Below are positions 25,358 through 39,386 of a DNA stretch of 64,000 bases, piece after piece. Both the position numbers and the translations under genes were made by a program. Numbering within the stretch: the first letter of the stretch is position 1; every line of letters begins with the position of its first letter. Below the pieces are notes generated by a model. That model did no database searches and had not been told where the DNA came from. It worked only from the letters and a program-made list of their open reading frames with translations. The DNA is from Allosediminivita pacifica. Lineage in GTDB: Bacteria > Pseudomonadota > Alphaproteobacteria > Rhodobacterales > Rhodobacteraceae. The stretch lies in contig NZ_QBKN01000004.1 of assembly GCF_003054175.1 (NCBI RefSeq), forward strand, positions 153,396 to 217,395, in the 5' to 3' direction.

Positions 25358-26275
25358 ATGGCTATTCTGAACTTCGGCAAGTCCAAGGCTGGCGCCAGCC
25401 GCCGCGCCGCCCGAATGCTCGACGGCTACTCGATCGAGGTGATGCCGCGCACTGCCTCCAAGATCGAAGACTTCCGCGAGGTGCTGCCCAAGGGCACGCG
25501 CGTCTACATCGCCCATATCGAGGGCACGCCCATCGACGAGATGGTCGCCACCACGAAGCGCCTGACCGACGAGGGCTTTGCGCCGATGCCCCACGTGCCC
25601 GCGCGGCTCGTGAAGGACCGCGCAGAGCTCGACCTCTGGCTCAAGCGCTACGCTGAGGAAGGCGGTGCCGACCAGGCCCTCGTGCTCGCGGGCGGCCCCA
25701 AGAGCCCGGCAGGTGACTTCGACAGCTCCATGCAGCTGCTTGAAACCAGGCTCTTCGACGCCCACGGCTTTGGCCGTCTGCATGTGGCAGGCCACCCCGA
25801 AGGCAACCCCGACATCGACGCCGACGGCTCCACCAGGCTGGTGGACGATGCCGCCCGCTGGAAGCAGGACTTCGCCGAGCGTACCGACGCCGACATGGCG
25901 ATGGTCACGCAGTTCGCCTTCGACGCCGCCCCGGTGATCGACTGGATGAAGCGCCTCGACGCCGCCGGCATCAACCTGCCCGTGCACGTCGGTGTCGCCG
26001 GTCCGGCCAAGCTCCAGACCCTCATCAAGTTCGCCATCGCCTGCGGCGTCGGGCCCTCGCTCTCGGTGCTCCAGAAGCGCGCCAAGGACGTGAGCCAGCT
26101 GATTCGCCCCTTCGAACCCACGTCAGTGCTCGAAGACCTCGCCTCCCGCGCGGACGAGTTGCCCGAAGGCCAGCTCGCGGGCATCCACGTCTTCCCGCTC
26201 GGCGGCATCCGCGCCGCGGCCGACTACGCCGCGCGCACGACGGACGAGGGAACGGGCGTCTCAGCGAGAGGCTGA
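25358..26275 (+). CDS. metF: Methylenetetrahydrofolate reductase (MetF-like)
   Basis: 305-residue flavoprotein of the MetF family, TIM-barrel fold, containing the catalytic-glutamate region IEVMPRT near residue 27 (normally drawn as E-x-x-P-P) and FDAAPVIDWMKRLDAAG with HVGVAGPAKLQTLIKFA. It would interconvert 5-methyl- and 5,10-methylene-tetrahydrofolate. Next to a LigM-like demethylase this reads as the step that oxidises the methyl group taken from the substrate, as in SYK-6 where metF accompanies ligM-type genes. GGGAGGAGG precedes the ATG. It may be an additional, catabolic paralogue of the housekeeping enzyme. Confidence 0.88.
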   Translation: MAILNFGKSKAGASRRAARMLDGYSIEVMPRTASKIEDFREVLPKGTRVYIAHIEGTPIDEMVATTKRLTDEGFAPMPHVPARLVKDRAELDLWLKRYAEEGGADQALVLAGGPKSPAGDFDSSMQLLETRLFDAHGFGRLHVAGHPEGNPDIDADGSTRLVDDAARWKQDFAERTDADMAMVTQFAFDAAPVIDWMKRLDAAGINLPVHVGVAGPAKLQTLIKFAIACGVGPSLSVLQKRAKDVSQLIRPFEPTSVLEDLASRADELPEGQLAGIHVFPLGGIRAAADYAARTTDEGTGVSARG

Positions 26276-26289
26276 CGCCCCATTCCCTC

Positions 26290-26318
26290 TTGCACAAAGG
26301 GCGACGCCCCTCTATATC
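26290..26318 (+). promoter_or_regulatory. Promoter of the rimP-nusA-infB operon
   Basis: TTGCAC at 26290-26295, a 17-base spacer and TATATC at 26313-26318. Transcription from about 26325 would produce a leader of nearly 95 bases before rimP, including a terminator-like hairpin. Confidence 0.55.
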
Positions 26319-26333
26319 CGCTTCATCAGCGGC

Positions 26334-26395
26334 GCGCCGGGGTCCAAACCGGCGCTCCACCGGAGCGATGTAACGGGCCGTTGGCCCGTTTTTTT
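26334..26395 (+). terminator. Two leader hairpins with an attenuator-type terminator before rimP
   Basis: A 7-bp stem GCGCCGG/CCGGCGC (26334-26340 and 26349-26355) is followed by AACGGGCC/GGCCCGTT (26372-26379 and 26383-26390), a 3-base loop and T-run to 26395. The second looks fully functional yet lies 24 bases before rimP, downstream of the predicted promoter, and therefore inside the leader. Alternatively it terminates read-through from metF. Confidence 0.65.
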
Positions 26396-26418
26396 GTTTC
26401 TCAGACACCGAGGACGCC

Positions 26419-26994
26419 ATGTCCGAGTCAGACCTCATAGCCAAATCTCCGATGGATCAACGCCTGGCCGAGATCCTGACCCCCGCCATCGAGGGCATGG
26501 GGTTCGAGCTCGTGCGCCTGCGGCTGATGGGGGGCAAGACCCCCCTTCTGCAGATCATGGCCGAACGACCCGATGGCACCATCGAAGTTGACGACTGCGC
26601 CGAGATCTCGACCGCCGTCAGCGCCCTCCTGGATGTCGAGGACCCGATCACCGACAACTACACGCTCGAAGTCTCGAGCCCCGGCATCGACCGCCCCCTG
26701 ACCCGCTTCAAGGATTTCGAGGCTTTCGAGGGCTTCGAGGCCAAGCTCGAGACCTCCGAGCTGATCGAGGGCCGCAAGCGATTCCGCGGCGTGCTCGCCG
26801 GGACCGACGGCACCGAGATCCTGATAAACGTCGATGAGGGCACCATAGGGCTCGACTTCAGCTGGCTTACCGATGCCAAGCTCGTCATGACCGACGAACT
26901 GGTGCGCGAGATGCTTCGTGCCCGCAAGGCGGCGCACGTGGAAGACGGACAATACGATGAAATCGAGGCCGACGGGCGGCCTGACGAGGAGTAA
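26419..26994 (+). CDS. rimP: Ribosome maturation factor RimP
   Basis: 191 residues; assists 30S subunit maturation. Two-domain RimP layout with [20 protein letters not shown], the [20 protein letters not shown] segment and [18 protein letters not shown] motif. First gene of rimP-nusA-ylxR-infB, six bases before nusA. An acidic C-terminal tail (about residues 170-191) follows the conserved core, common in alphaproteobacteria. Confidence 0.96.
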   Translation: MSESDLIAKSPMDQRLAEILTPAIEGMGFELVRLRLMGGKTPLLQIMAERPDGTIEVDDCAEISTAVSALLDVEDPITDNYTLEVSSPGIDRPLTRFKDFEAFEGFEAKLETSELIEGRKRFRGVLAGTDGTEILINVDEGTIGLDFSWLTDAKLVMTDELVREMLRARKAAHVEDGQYDEIEADGRPDEE

Positions 26995-27000
26995 AGACAG

Positions 27001-28644
27001 ATGGCTATCACCTCTGCCAACCAGCTTGAGCTCTTGCAGACCGCCGAAGCGGTTGCGCGGGAAAAGATGATCGACCCGTCCCTGGTGGTCGAGGCTATGG
27101 AGGAATCCCTCGCTCGTGCCGCCAAGTCGCGCTACGGCTCGGAAATGGACATCCGCGTGTCCATCGACCGCCGCACCGGCCGCGCCACCTTCACTCGCGT
27201 CCGCACCGTGGTCGAGGATGACGAGCTCGAGAACTATCAGGCCGAGATGACCGTCGAGCAGGCCAAGCAGTACATGGCCGATCCCAAGGTCGGTGACACC
27301 TATTCCGAGGAAGTCCCGCCCGTCGAACTCGGCCGGATCGCGGCCCAGAGTGCCAAGCAGGTTATCCTGCAGAAGGTGCGCGAAGCCGAACGCGACCGTC
27401 AGTACGACGAGTTCAAGGATCGCGCAGGCACGATCATCAACGGCGTCGTCAAGCGCGAGGAATACGGCAACGTCATCGTCGACGTCGGCCGTGGCGAAGC
27501 GATCCTGCGCCGCAACGAAAAGATCGGCCGCGAGGCCTACCGCCCCGGCGACCGCATCCGCTGCTACATCAAGGATGTCCGCCGCGAGACGCGCGGCCCG
27601 CAGATCTTCCTCAGCCGTACTGCACCCGAGTTCATGGCCGAGCTCTTCAAGATGGAAGTGCCCGAAATCTACGACGGCATCATCGAGATCAAGGCCGTCG
27701 CCCGTGACCCCGGTTCGCGCGCCAAGATCGGCGTCATCTCCTACGACGGCTCCATCGACCCGGTCGGCGCCTGCGTCGGCATGCGCGGCAGCCGCGTGCA
27801 GGCCGTCGTGAACGAGCTTCAGGGCGAGAAGATCGACATCATCCCGTGGTCGGACGACATGCCCACCTTCCTGGTGAACGCGTTGCAGCCAGCCGAGGTC
27901 TCCAAGGTGGTGCTCGACGAAGACGCCGAGCGTATCGAGGTCGTGGTCCCCGACGAGCAGCTGTCGCTGGCCATCGGCCGCCGCGGCCAGAACGTGCGCC
28001 TCGCCTCGCAGCTGACCCACCTCGACATCGACATCATGACCGAGGAAGAGGAAAGCCAGCGTCGCCAGAAGGAATTCGAGGAACGCACCCAGCTCTTCAT
28101 GGACACGCTGGACCTCGACGAATTCTTCGCCCAGTTGCTGGTCTCCGAAGGCTTCACCAACCTCGAAGAGGTCGCCTACGTCGAGCAGGACGAGCTTCTC
28201 GTGATCGACGGTGTCGACGAGGACACCGCGACCGAGCTTCAGACCCGTGCCCGCGAACACCTCGAGGAACAGGCCCGCAAGGCGCTGGAAAACGCCCGCG
28301 CGCTTGGCGCCGAGGAAAACCTCATCGCCTTCGAGGGGCTTACCCCCCAGATGGTCGAGGCGCTTGCCAAGGACGACATCAAGACGCTCGAGGACTTCGC
28401 CACCTGCGCCGACTGGGAACTCGCCGGCGGCTGGACCACGGTCGACGGTCAGCGGCACAAGGACGATGGCCTGCTCGAACCCTTCGACGTCGGCCTCGAG
28501 GAAGCCCAGAACATGGTCATGACCGCACGCGTCATGCTCGGCTGGGTCGACCCCGAGGAACTCACCGCCGACTCGGCGGACGAGCGCGAGGACGAGGATG
28601 ACGGCGAGACCGAATCCGAGACCGAAACGGAGCAGCAGGACTGA
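27001..28644 (+). CDS. nusA: Transcription termination/antitermination factor NusA
   Basis: 547 residues. N-terminal RNA-polymerase-binding domain (1-135), S1 domain (about 135-200) with [13 protein letters not shown] motif here [16 protein letters not shown]1 and KH2 (about 230-345) with [12 protein letters not shown] and [12 protein letters not shown], then two HhH-like acidic repeats to about 500 and an acidic tail of alternating E/D/T. Regulates pausing, termination and antitermination and carries ribosomal-operon antitermination complexes. Co-directional with rimP, and two bases before ylxR. Confidence 0.97.
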   Translation: MAITSANQLELLQTAEAVAREKMIDPSLVVEAMEESLARAAKSRYGSEMDIRVSIDRRTGRATFTRVRTVVEDDELENYQAEMTVEQAKQYMADPKVGDTYSEEVPPVELGRIAAQSAKQVILQKVREAERDRQYDEFKDRAGTIINGVVKREEYGNVIVDVGRGEAILRRNEKIGREAYRPGDRIRCYIKDVRRETRGPQIFLSRTAPEFMAELFKMEVPEIYDGIIEIKAVARDPGSRAKIGVISYDGSIDPVGACVGMRGSRVQAVVNELQGEKIDIIPWSDDMPTFLVNALQPAEVSKVVLDEDAERIEVVVPDEQLSLAIGRRGQNVRLASQLTHLDIDIMTEEEESQRRQKEFEERTQLFMDTLDLDEFFAQLLVSEGFTNLEEVAYVEQDELLVIDGVDEDTATELQTRAREHLEEQARKALENARALGAEENLIAFEGLTPQMVEALAKDDIKTLEDFATCADWELAGGWTTVDGQRHKDDGLLEPFDVGLEEAQNMVMTARVMLGWVDPEELTADSADEREDEDDGETESETETEQQD

Positions 28645-28646
28645 GC

Positions 28647-29282
28647 ATGAGTCGCGGCGGAAACGACAAGGACCGGGAGCTCGGACCCGAGCGGAAATGC
28701 ATCGCCACGGGCGAGGTGCATCCGAAATCGGACCTTGTCCGCTTCGTCGTCGGGCCCGATTCCGCGATTGTGCCCGATCTGGCTGGAAAACTGCCGGGAC
28801 GAGGTATATATGTCTCAGCCAATCGCGCTGCGCTGGATCGTGCGGCGCGCAAAGGGCTCTTTTCCCGTGCCGCAAAGGCCCCGGTGACGGCGCCCGACGG
28901 ACTACCGGCCTTGGTGGAATCCTTGCTGGCCCGCCGCGTCATCGATCTTGTCAGCCTTGCACGCAAGTCCGGGGCGGCCGTGGCCGGCTACGAGAAGGTC
29001 AAGGACTGGCTCCAGAAGGAAGAGGCCCGGGTCCTGATCCAGGCCGACGATGGCTCGGAACGGGGCAAGTCGAAGCTGAGCACCCCCTACGGGGGCGACT
29101 ACATCGGATGGCTCACGGCGGACGAACTCGGTGCCGCCTTCGGCCGGGAAAAGGTGATCCATGCAGCGCTTGGCGCTGGCGGTCTGTCAGCGCGTGTTGT
29201 AGGGGAAGCACAACGTTTGAAGGGTCTACGCGCCGGAGGGTCCGGCGCGGAACGCGGCGGCAGGGGCCGTCGGAAAGGATGA
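28647..29282 (+). CDS. RNA-binding protein YlxR/L7Ae fusion (DUF448)
   Basis: 211 residues. N-terminal DUF448/YlxR domain with ERKCIATGEVHPKSDLVRFV and GRGIYVSANRAALDRA, followed by an L7Ae/L30e-like domain with SLARKSGAAVAGYEKV. This two-part form is typical between nusA and infB in alphaproteobacteria and binds RNA, probably during ribosome or RNase P function. Basic, glycine-rich tail (about 195-211). Confidence 0.9.
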   Translation: MSRGGNDKDRELGPERKCIATGEVHPKSDLVRFVVGPDSAIVPDLAGKLPGRGIYVSANRAALDRAARKGLFSRAAKAPVTAPDGLPALVESLLARRVIDLVSLARKSGAAVAGYEKVKDWLQKEEARVLIQADDGSERGKSKLSTPYGGDYIGWLTADELGAAFGREKVIHAALGAGGLSARVVGEAQRLKGLRAGGSGAERGGRGRRKG

Positions 29283-29291
29283 AGAAGCTTT

Positions 29292-31769
<2,478 letters not shown>

Positions 31770-31819
31770 CCGCTCGGCTCGGGCCGGTCCGATCACCTGA
31801 ACAGGCCACTAGCAAAATA

Positions 31820-31850
31820 AAAAGGGGAGGCATCTAGCCTCCCCTTTTTA
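31820..31850 (+). terminator. Intrinsic terminator of the infB operon
   Basis: Twelve-bp stem AAAAGGGGAGGC/GCCTCCCCTTTT (31820-31831 and 31837-31848) with a 5-base loop and five T on the plus strand; the adenines on the other side make it bidirectional, also serving the small gene at 31879-32019. Confidence 0.93.
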
Positions 31851-31878
31851 TATGTGCGTGAGCGTGATGGGCTTTGAT

Positions 31879-32019
31879 TTAGGCAGGGGCACCAGTCATC
31901 ACGGGAAGACCCGTGAACACCTGATTGCCGACACGAACTGCGATGCGGCCATCGGGAAGTGTCTTCTCGAGAAGACCCTGAACCGAATGGCAGCTGCCCA
32001 TGATGATAGTCTTCAGCAT
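31879..32019 (-). CDS. Small conserved protein (46 aa)
   Basis: Short reverse-strand gene from ATG at 32019, beginning MLKTIIMGSCHSVQG and ending VMTGAPA. The GSC-x-x-VQG and LPDGRIAVRVGNQVFTG-like segments resemble a short family I recall as repeated in Rhodobacteraceae genomes, with no assigned function. It has GGGAGGAA five to six bases before the ATG. The ribosome site is enclosed in a predicted hairpin. Its sequence is too short for easy automatic detection. Lies between the infB terminator and mutT. Confidence 0.75.
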   Translation of the reverse strand: MLKTIIMGSCHSVQGLLEKTLPDGRIAVRVGNQVFTGLPVMTGAPA

Positions 32020-32025
32020 ACCGAT

Positions 32026-32049
32026 TCCTCCCAACCTTTGGTGGGAACC
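32026..32049 (-). promoter_or_regulatory. Hairpin sequestering the ribosome-binding site of the 46-aa gene
   Basis: On the reverse strand GGTTCCCACC (32049-32040), loop AAA, then GGTTGGGAGG. Eight pairs with one bulged base cover GGGAGG, the Shine-Dalgarno, leaving the ATG outside. Such hairpins can act as RNA thermometers or protein-controlled switches. Confidence 0.45.
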
Positions 32050-32170
32050 TTTTTAACGGATCATGCGTTAACAAATCCATAATAAAATCTCAGCAAAAGA
32101 ATCATATTTTGTGCAACCAGGGTGCACAAGGAATAGTCACACTGGACTGTTACTCATTTTCCTTGACGCT

Positions 32171-32569
32171 TCAAATCCAATCGCGCAGCAGCGGGATCAG
32201 CGGCACGTCAGCTGCAGGCATCGGGTAGTTGCGCAGCTCGCGCCCTCTCACCCACTTCAGCACCTGGCCCTCGCGCGCCTGCGGGACGCCTTCCCACTTC
32301 CGACAGATGAACAGCGGCATCAGCAGATGGAAATCATCGTAGGAATGCGAGGCGAACGTCAGGGGCGCCAGGCAGCTCTGCCAGGTACCGATCCCGAGTT
32401 CTTCCTGGAGCTCCCGGATCAATGCGGCCTCCGGCGTTTCGCCGGTCTCGACCTTTCCACCGGGGAATTCCCACAGGCCCGCCATGGACTTGCCCTCGGG
32501 CCGCTGTGCCAACAGCACGCGCCCTTCAACATCCACGAGCGCCACGGCCGAAACCAGGACCATCTTCAT
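32171..32569 (-). CDS. mutT: NUDIX hydrolase, 8-oxo-dGTP diphosphatase (MutT-like)
   Basis: 132 residues, MutT type. The Nudix box is complete: G38-x5-E-x7-REUXEE-x-x-G realised as GGKVETGETPEAALIRE followed by LQEELGIG. Removes oxidised GTP from the nucleotide pool to prevent A:T to C:G transversions. Third gene of the ppiC-argJ-mutT transcription unit, 22 bases after argJ. Could in principle act on other nucleotides, as is common in short Nudix proteins. Confidence 0.88.
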   Translation of the reverse strand: MKMVLVSAVALVDVEGRVLLAQRPEGKSMAGLWEFPGGKVETGETPEAALIRELQEELGIGTWQSCLAPLTFASHSYDDFHLLMPLFICRKWEGVPQAREGQVLKWVRGRELRNYPMPAADVPLIPLLRDWI

Positions 32570-32591
32570 GCGGGATCTCCCCTGCCCGTCT

Positions 32592-33821
32592 CTACGAGCG
32601 GTAGTCGGCGTTGATCGAGATGTAGCCGTGCGTCAGATCGCAGGTCCAGACCGTCGCCGCCCCCGAGCCGAGTCCCAGGTCCACCCCGATCTCGATCTCG
32701 GGCTGCTTCATCTTCGCCGCGCCCTGTTCCTCGCTGTAGGACGGAGAGACCCAGCCTTTCTCGGCCACGAGAACATCGCCAAAGCGGATGGTCAGCAGGT
32801 CCCTGTCCGCCGCAGCGCCGGACTTGCCGATCGCCATCACGATGCGGCCCCAATTGGGATCCTCACCGGCCACGGCTGTCTTGACCAGCGGCGAATTGGC
32901 GATGCTCAGCGCATGGGTTCGCGCATCCGCATCGCTCTCTGCGCCAGTGACCGCGATTGTGACGAACTTCGTAGCGCCCTCGCCGTCGCGGACAACCTGA
33001 TGCGCAAGGTCTAGCATGACGCCTTCAAGCGCCTCTGCAAACGCGCTGTCCTGCGCGCCGACCTCGACCCCCGAAGCCCCCGTCGCGCCCATGAGAAGTG
33101 TGTCGGACGTCGAGGTATCGCTGTCCACGGTTATGCAGTTGAAGGTCCGCTCGTTGATCGCCGAAATCATGCCCTGAAGGTCGGTGCGGCTCATCTTTGC
33201 ATCGGTGAAAATGTAGACCAGCATCGTCGCCATGTCCGGCGCAATCATGCCGGAGCCCTTGGCAATACCCGCGATCTTGACGCGGCCCTGCGGCAGATCC
33301 ACCTCGGCCGTCGCCCCCTTGGGGAAGGTGTCGGTCGTCATGATCGCCTTGGCGGCACTCTCGATCCCGGCGGGATCGAGCCCCTCGACCAGTTCGTCGA
33401 GCTTCGCGGTGATCCGCTCGTGCTTGAGCGGCTCGCCGATCACGCCCGTCGAGGAGGTGAAGACACGCGTGTCCGGAAGGCCCGTGGCCTTCGCCACGGC
33501 AGCCGTGACATGGCCAACCGCCTCTTCGCCGTTCTTCCCGGTAAACGCGTTCGCGTTCCCCGAATTCACGAGGATCGCCGCGCCATCTGGCGCTTCGCCC
33601 CCGATCTTGCGCTGGCAGTCCAGCACCGGGGCGGCCCGTGTGGCCGACCGGGTAAAGACCCCTGCCACGACGCTGCCCGGATCGAGGAGGGCGAGCATGA
33701 CGTCAGTACGGCCCTGGTAGCGAACCCCGGCCTGAACGGTCGCGAAGCGCACCCCGTCGATGACGGGGAGCGCCGGAAAGCCCTCGGGCGCCAGCGGCGA
33801 ACGGGCAAGCGTCTTGGCCAC
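32592..33821 (-). CDS. argJ: Bifunctional glutamate N-acetyltransferase / amino-acid acetyltransferase
   Basis: 409 residues; recycles acetyl from N-acetylornithine to glutamate and may also use acetyl-CoA, in arginine synthesis. Autocleaves before the nucleophilic threonine in the APDMATMLVYI motif near residue 193, producing alpha and beta chains. Other hallmarks: LVNSGNANAFTG and ITVDSDTSTSDTLL. GTG start at 33821 since the frame begins MAKTLARSP; GTG lies four bases after the ppiC stop. Confidence 0.96.
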   Translation of the reverse strand: MAKTLARSPLAPEGFPALPVIDGVRFATVQAGVRYQGRTDVMLALLDPGSVVAGVFTRSATRAAPVLDCQRKIGGEAPDGAAILVNSGNANAFTGKNGEEAVGHVTAAVAKATGLPDTRVFTSSTGVIGEPLKHERITAKLDELVEGLDPAGIESAAKAIMTTDTFPKGATAEVDLPQGRVKIAGIAKGSGMIAPDMATMLVYIFTDAKMSRTDLQGMISAINERTFNCITVDSDTSTSDTLLMGATGASGVEVGAQDSAFAEALEGVMLDLAHQVVRDGEGATKFVTIAVTGAESDADARTHALSIANSPLVKTAVAGEDPNWGRIVMAIGKSGAAADRDLLTIRFGDVLVAEKGWVSPSYSEEQGAAKMKQPEIEIGVDLGLGSGAATVWTCDLTHGYISINADYRS

Positions 33822-33825
33822 GGGA

Positions 33826-34698
33826 TCAGTCCTGCAGAAGATCGAGCTGGTTGAGAACGGTCGGGTCCACGCCCTCGAGATCGGCGCGATCCACCTCGGC
33901 TTCCGCCAGCTGGCTGTCGATATAGTCGGACACGGCCTGCTGCTGGATCTGCTGGGTCAGCTCTCCGCGCACCTCTTCAAGCGCCGGCGCCTCGGCGGTG
34001 CGGGTCTCGTTGAGCTTGATGACGTGCCAGCCGAACTGCGTCTGCACCGGCTCCGAAACCGTGCCGACCTCCATTTGCTCGACCGCCTTCTGGAAGGAAT
34101 CGACCATCATGCCGGCACCGAACCAGCCAAGCTGACCGCCGTTCGGCCCCGACGGACCGGTCGAGTTTTCGCGGGCAAGTTCGGCGAAATCAGCACCTTC
34201 GTTCAACTGCGTGACCAGCGCCTGCGCCTCTTCCTCGGTCTCGACAAGGATGTGGCTGGCGTTGAACTCCGTGCCCTGGTCGGCGTTCGCATAGGTCTCG
34301 TCGTAGGCCGCCTGAAGCGCCTCTTCGGTCACGGCCTCGTCTGCGATCTTCTCGATCGCCACGGCAGCCATCAGCGAGCGGCGCTCGTTCTCGACGGCGA
34401 CCTGCACCCGGCGGTTCTCTTCGGCCTGATCGCTCTGGCTCAGGACTTCCTGCTGGATCAACTGATCGACAATGCCGTCCCACAGAACGTCCGGCGAAAG
34501 CTGCGCGTACTGCTCGGGAAGGGCCGCGCGAACCATCAGCATGTTGCCGATCGTGATCTCGGTGCCGTTCACCGTGGCGACCACGGTGTCGGCCGTGACA
34601 TCCTGTGCCGACTCTTCGCTGCTCTCCTGTGCCTGCGCGGGCAGCGCGAGGCCAACGGCCAGCGCCGCGGCCGACAGCTTCATCAGGGTTCTGGGCAT
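33826..34698 (-). CDS. Periplasmic peptidyl-prolyl isomerase, parvulin type (PrsA/SurA-like)
   Basis: 290 residues with a signal peptide MPRTLMKLSAAALAVGLALPAQA. Residues about 165-255 form the parvulin domain: SHILVETEEEAQALVTQLN, GGQLGWFGAGMMVDSF and VQTQFGWHVIKLNET, the full rotamase signature. N-terminal helical chaperone region before it. Folds outer-membrane or periplasmic proteins. First gene of ppiC-argJ-mutT and divergent from secA, the secretion motor, a natural pairing of export with folding. Confidence 0.93.
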   Translation of the reverse strand: MPRTLMKLSAAALAVGLALPAQAQESSEESAQDVTADTVVATVNGTEITIGNMLMVRAALPEQYAQLSPDVLWDGIVDQLIQQEVLSQSDQAEENRRVQVAVENERRSLMAAVAIEKIADEAVTEEALQAAYDETYANADQGTEFNASHILVETEEEAQALVTQLNEGADFAELARENSTGPSGPNGGQLGWFGAGMMVDSFQKAVEQMEVGTVSEPVQTQFGWHVIKLNETRTAEAPALEEVRGELTQQIQQQAVSDYIDSQLAEAEVDRADLEGVDPTVLNQLDLLQD

Positions 34699-34872
34699 TG
34701 ATTCGTCCTTGTAGCCTTGCCGTCCCCGGGGGTCGGCGTTGACAGTTAAAGAACGGCCCCTTACATCGCCCTGCAGGCTCTGCGAGGCCGGTCGTTCCTT
34801 CCGTCATATGGGCTGTGTGCGAGGCGGGCAAGCAGATGCCGCACACGAAGCTGTCAATCAGGTTGGACGTTC

Positions 34873-37692
<2,820 letters not shown>

Positions 37693-37811
37693 GCCTCGGG
37701 CTCTGACCGCCTGCCGTCCCGGCACCGCGGGATGACAGCTTTCGGGTGTTGAAAAAGATCTTCGGACACCCGAAAATCATCCCGATACGGGACTGGACCG
37801 AGACGGATTTC

Positions 37812-39386
37812 ATGGTGACGTTGCGTGCGGCGATCTTCGCCGCACTTTTCTTTTTGTCGGCGCTCGCCGCAGTGCTGCCCTCGGCGACCCAGGCTCAGGA
37901 CATCACCCTGCGGTCCCGCGACGGAGCAATCGAACTGTCGGGGACCCTGCTCGGCTTCGACGGCGAGTTCTATCGCATCGACACCGACTACGGCGAACTG
38001 ACCGTGGATGGTACGGGGGTGCGCTGCATCGGCGTCGGCTGCCCGTCACTCACCGACTTCGTGGCCGACCTGACGATCTCGGGCTCCGGCACCATCGGTG
38101 ACGTGCTCCTTCCCGCCCTGATCGAGAGCTTCGCACTGCGCAACGGTCTGCGCGCCCAACGCGAAACCGGCAGCGAGACCGGTTTCAGCTACACCCTCTC
38201 CGACGGAAGCGACGGCCGGACGGTGGGACGCTTTCGCCTGCGGATCGGCACGACGGACAGCGGCTTTGCCGACCTTCTCGACGGGCGCGCGGACATGGTC
38301 ATGGCCCTCCGCGAAATCCGCCCCGAAGAGGAAGAGGCCGCGCAGCAGGCGGGCGTCGGCAACCTCTCCCACGCGAACCGCAGCCATGTCCTCGCCCTCG
38401 ACGCGCTGGTGCCCGTCGCGGCCCATGGCAACCCCGTCGACACGATCTCGCCCGCCGATCTCGCCGGGGTGCTGGCCGGACGGATCACCAACTGGCAGGC
38501 CCTCGGCGGGCCCGATGCGCCTGTCACCGTCCACCTGCGCAACGCGGGCTCGGGCCTCGCCCAGGGCATGGCAGACCAGCTTCTGCGCCCCTCCAGTGTA
38601 GACCTGCGCGCAGGCGTGGTCCGCCACGACTCAAACGCGGCTCTCGCCCGGGCGGTCGCGGACGATCCGTTCGGGATCGGTATTGCCTCACACTCCGAAA
38701 TCGGACCAGCGCGCGCCATGGTCCTGACGGGCGACTGCGGCTTCCGCCTCCGCGCCACGTCGCGCAACATCAAGACCGAGGACTACCCGCTCACCGCCCC
38801 CATGTTCCTCTACACGCCCGCGCGCCGCCTGCCGGCGCTGGCGCGCGATTTCCTCGCCTTCACCCGCTCGGATGCCGCGCAGCCGGTGATCCGGCGTGCA
38901 GGCTTCGTCGATCAGGCCCCCGAGGAGATCCCGCTCGACCTGCAGGGCGACAGGCTGGCCAATGCCATCGCCGTGGCGCGTGGCGAGGACGGCCTGCGCC
39001 GCCTCCGCGACATGACGCGCACGCTCGGCGAGCTGCGCCGCCTCAGCATCTCCTTCCGCTTCGAACCCGGCTCCATCCGCCTCGACGCGCAATCGCGCTC
39101 CAACGTGGGGCGGCTCGCCAGCGCGCTTGAGACCGGCCGCCACGACAACCGGCGGCTTGTCTTCGTGGGCTTCTCGGACGGACAGGGCCCCCACGATGCG
39201 AACCTCGCGATCGCGGCCGAGCGCGCCGAAACCGTGCGCCGCGCCGTGACAGACGCCGCCGAGACCGCGGATTTCGACCGGATCGACATCTCGACGCTCG
39301 CCTATGGCGAGGCTCTGCCCATGGCCTGCGATGACAGCGAATGGGGCCGCGAGGCCAACCGGCGTGTGGAAGTCTGGCTGCGCTAG
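37812..39386 (+). CDS. Periplasmic substrate-binding protein fused to an OmpA domain
   Basis: 524 residues in two parts. A signal peptide [28 protein letters not shown], then a PstS/PBP-type solute-binding region (about 75-330) with [17 protein letters not shown] and [15 protein letters not shown], then an OmpA-type peptidoglycan-binding domain (about 410-524) with [17 protein letters not shown] and [10 protein letters not shown]. The order is rare: substrate binding on a cell-wall-tethered scaffold. No ABC permease is nearby. An upstream GTG at 37746 is possible but leaves a less natural signal. Stop overlaps radC stop. Confidence 0.88.
   Translation: MVTLRAAIFAALFFLSALAAVLPSATQAQDITLRSRDGAIELSGTLLGFDGEFYRIDTDYGELTVDGTGVRCIGVGCPSLTDFVADLTISGSGTIGDVLLPALIESFALRNGLRAQRETGSETGFSYTLSDGSDGRTVGRFRLRIGTTDSGFADLLDGRADMVMALREIRPEEEEAAQQAGVGNLSHANRSHVLALDALVPVAAHGNPVDTISPADLAGVLAGRITNWQALGGPDAPVTVHLRNAGSGLAQGMADQLLRPSSVDLRAGVVRHDSNAALARAVADDPFGIGIASHSEIGPARAMVLTGDCGFRLRATSRNIKTEDYPLTAPMFLYTPARRLPALARDFLAFTRSDAAQPVIRRAGFVDQAPEEIPLDLQGDRLANAIAVARGEDGLRRLRDMTRTLGELRRLSISFRFEPGSIRLDAQSRSNVGRLASALETGRHDNRRLVFVGFSDGQGPHDANLAIAAERAETVRRAVTDAAETADFDRIDISTLAYGEALPMACDDSEWGREANRRVEVWLR

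Noticed and set aside
24410..25987. A 525-codon reverse frame across dctM and metF
   Set aside because: Covers two genes with clear family motifs on the other strand; the translation is rich in H, R, D and Q as expected from antisense reading.
26428..28875. An 815-codon reverse frame opposite rimP, nusA and ylxR
   Set aside because: Antisense to three well-defined genes and without any recognised domain.
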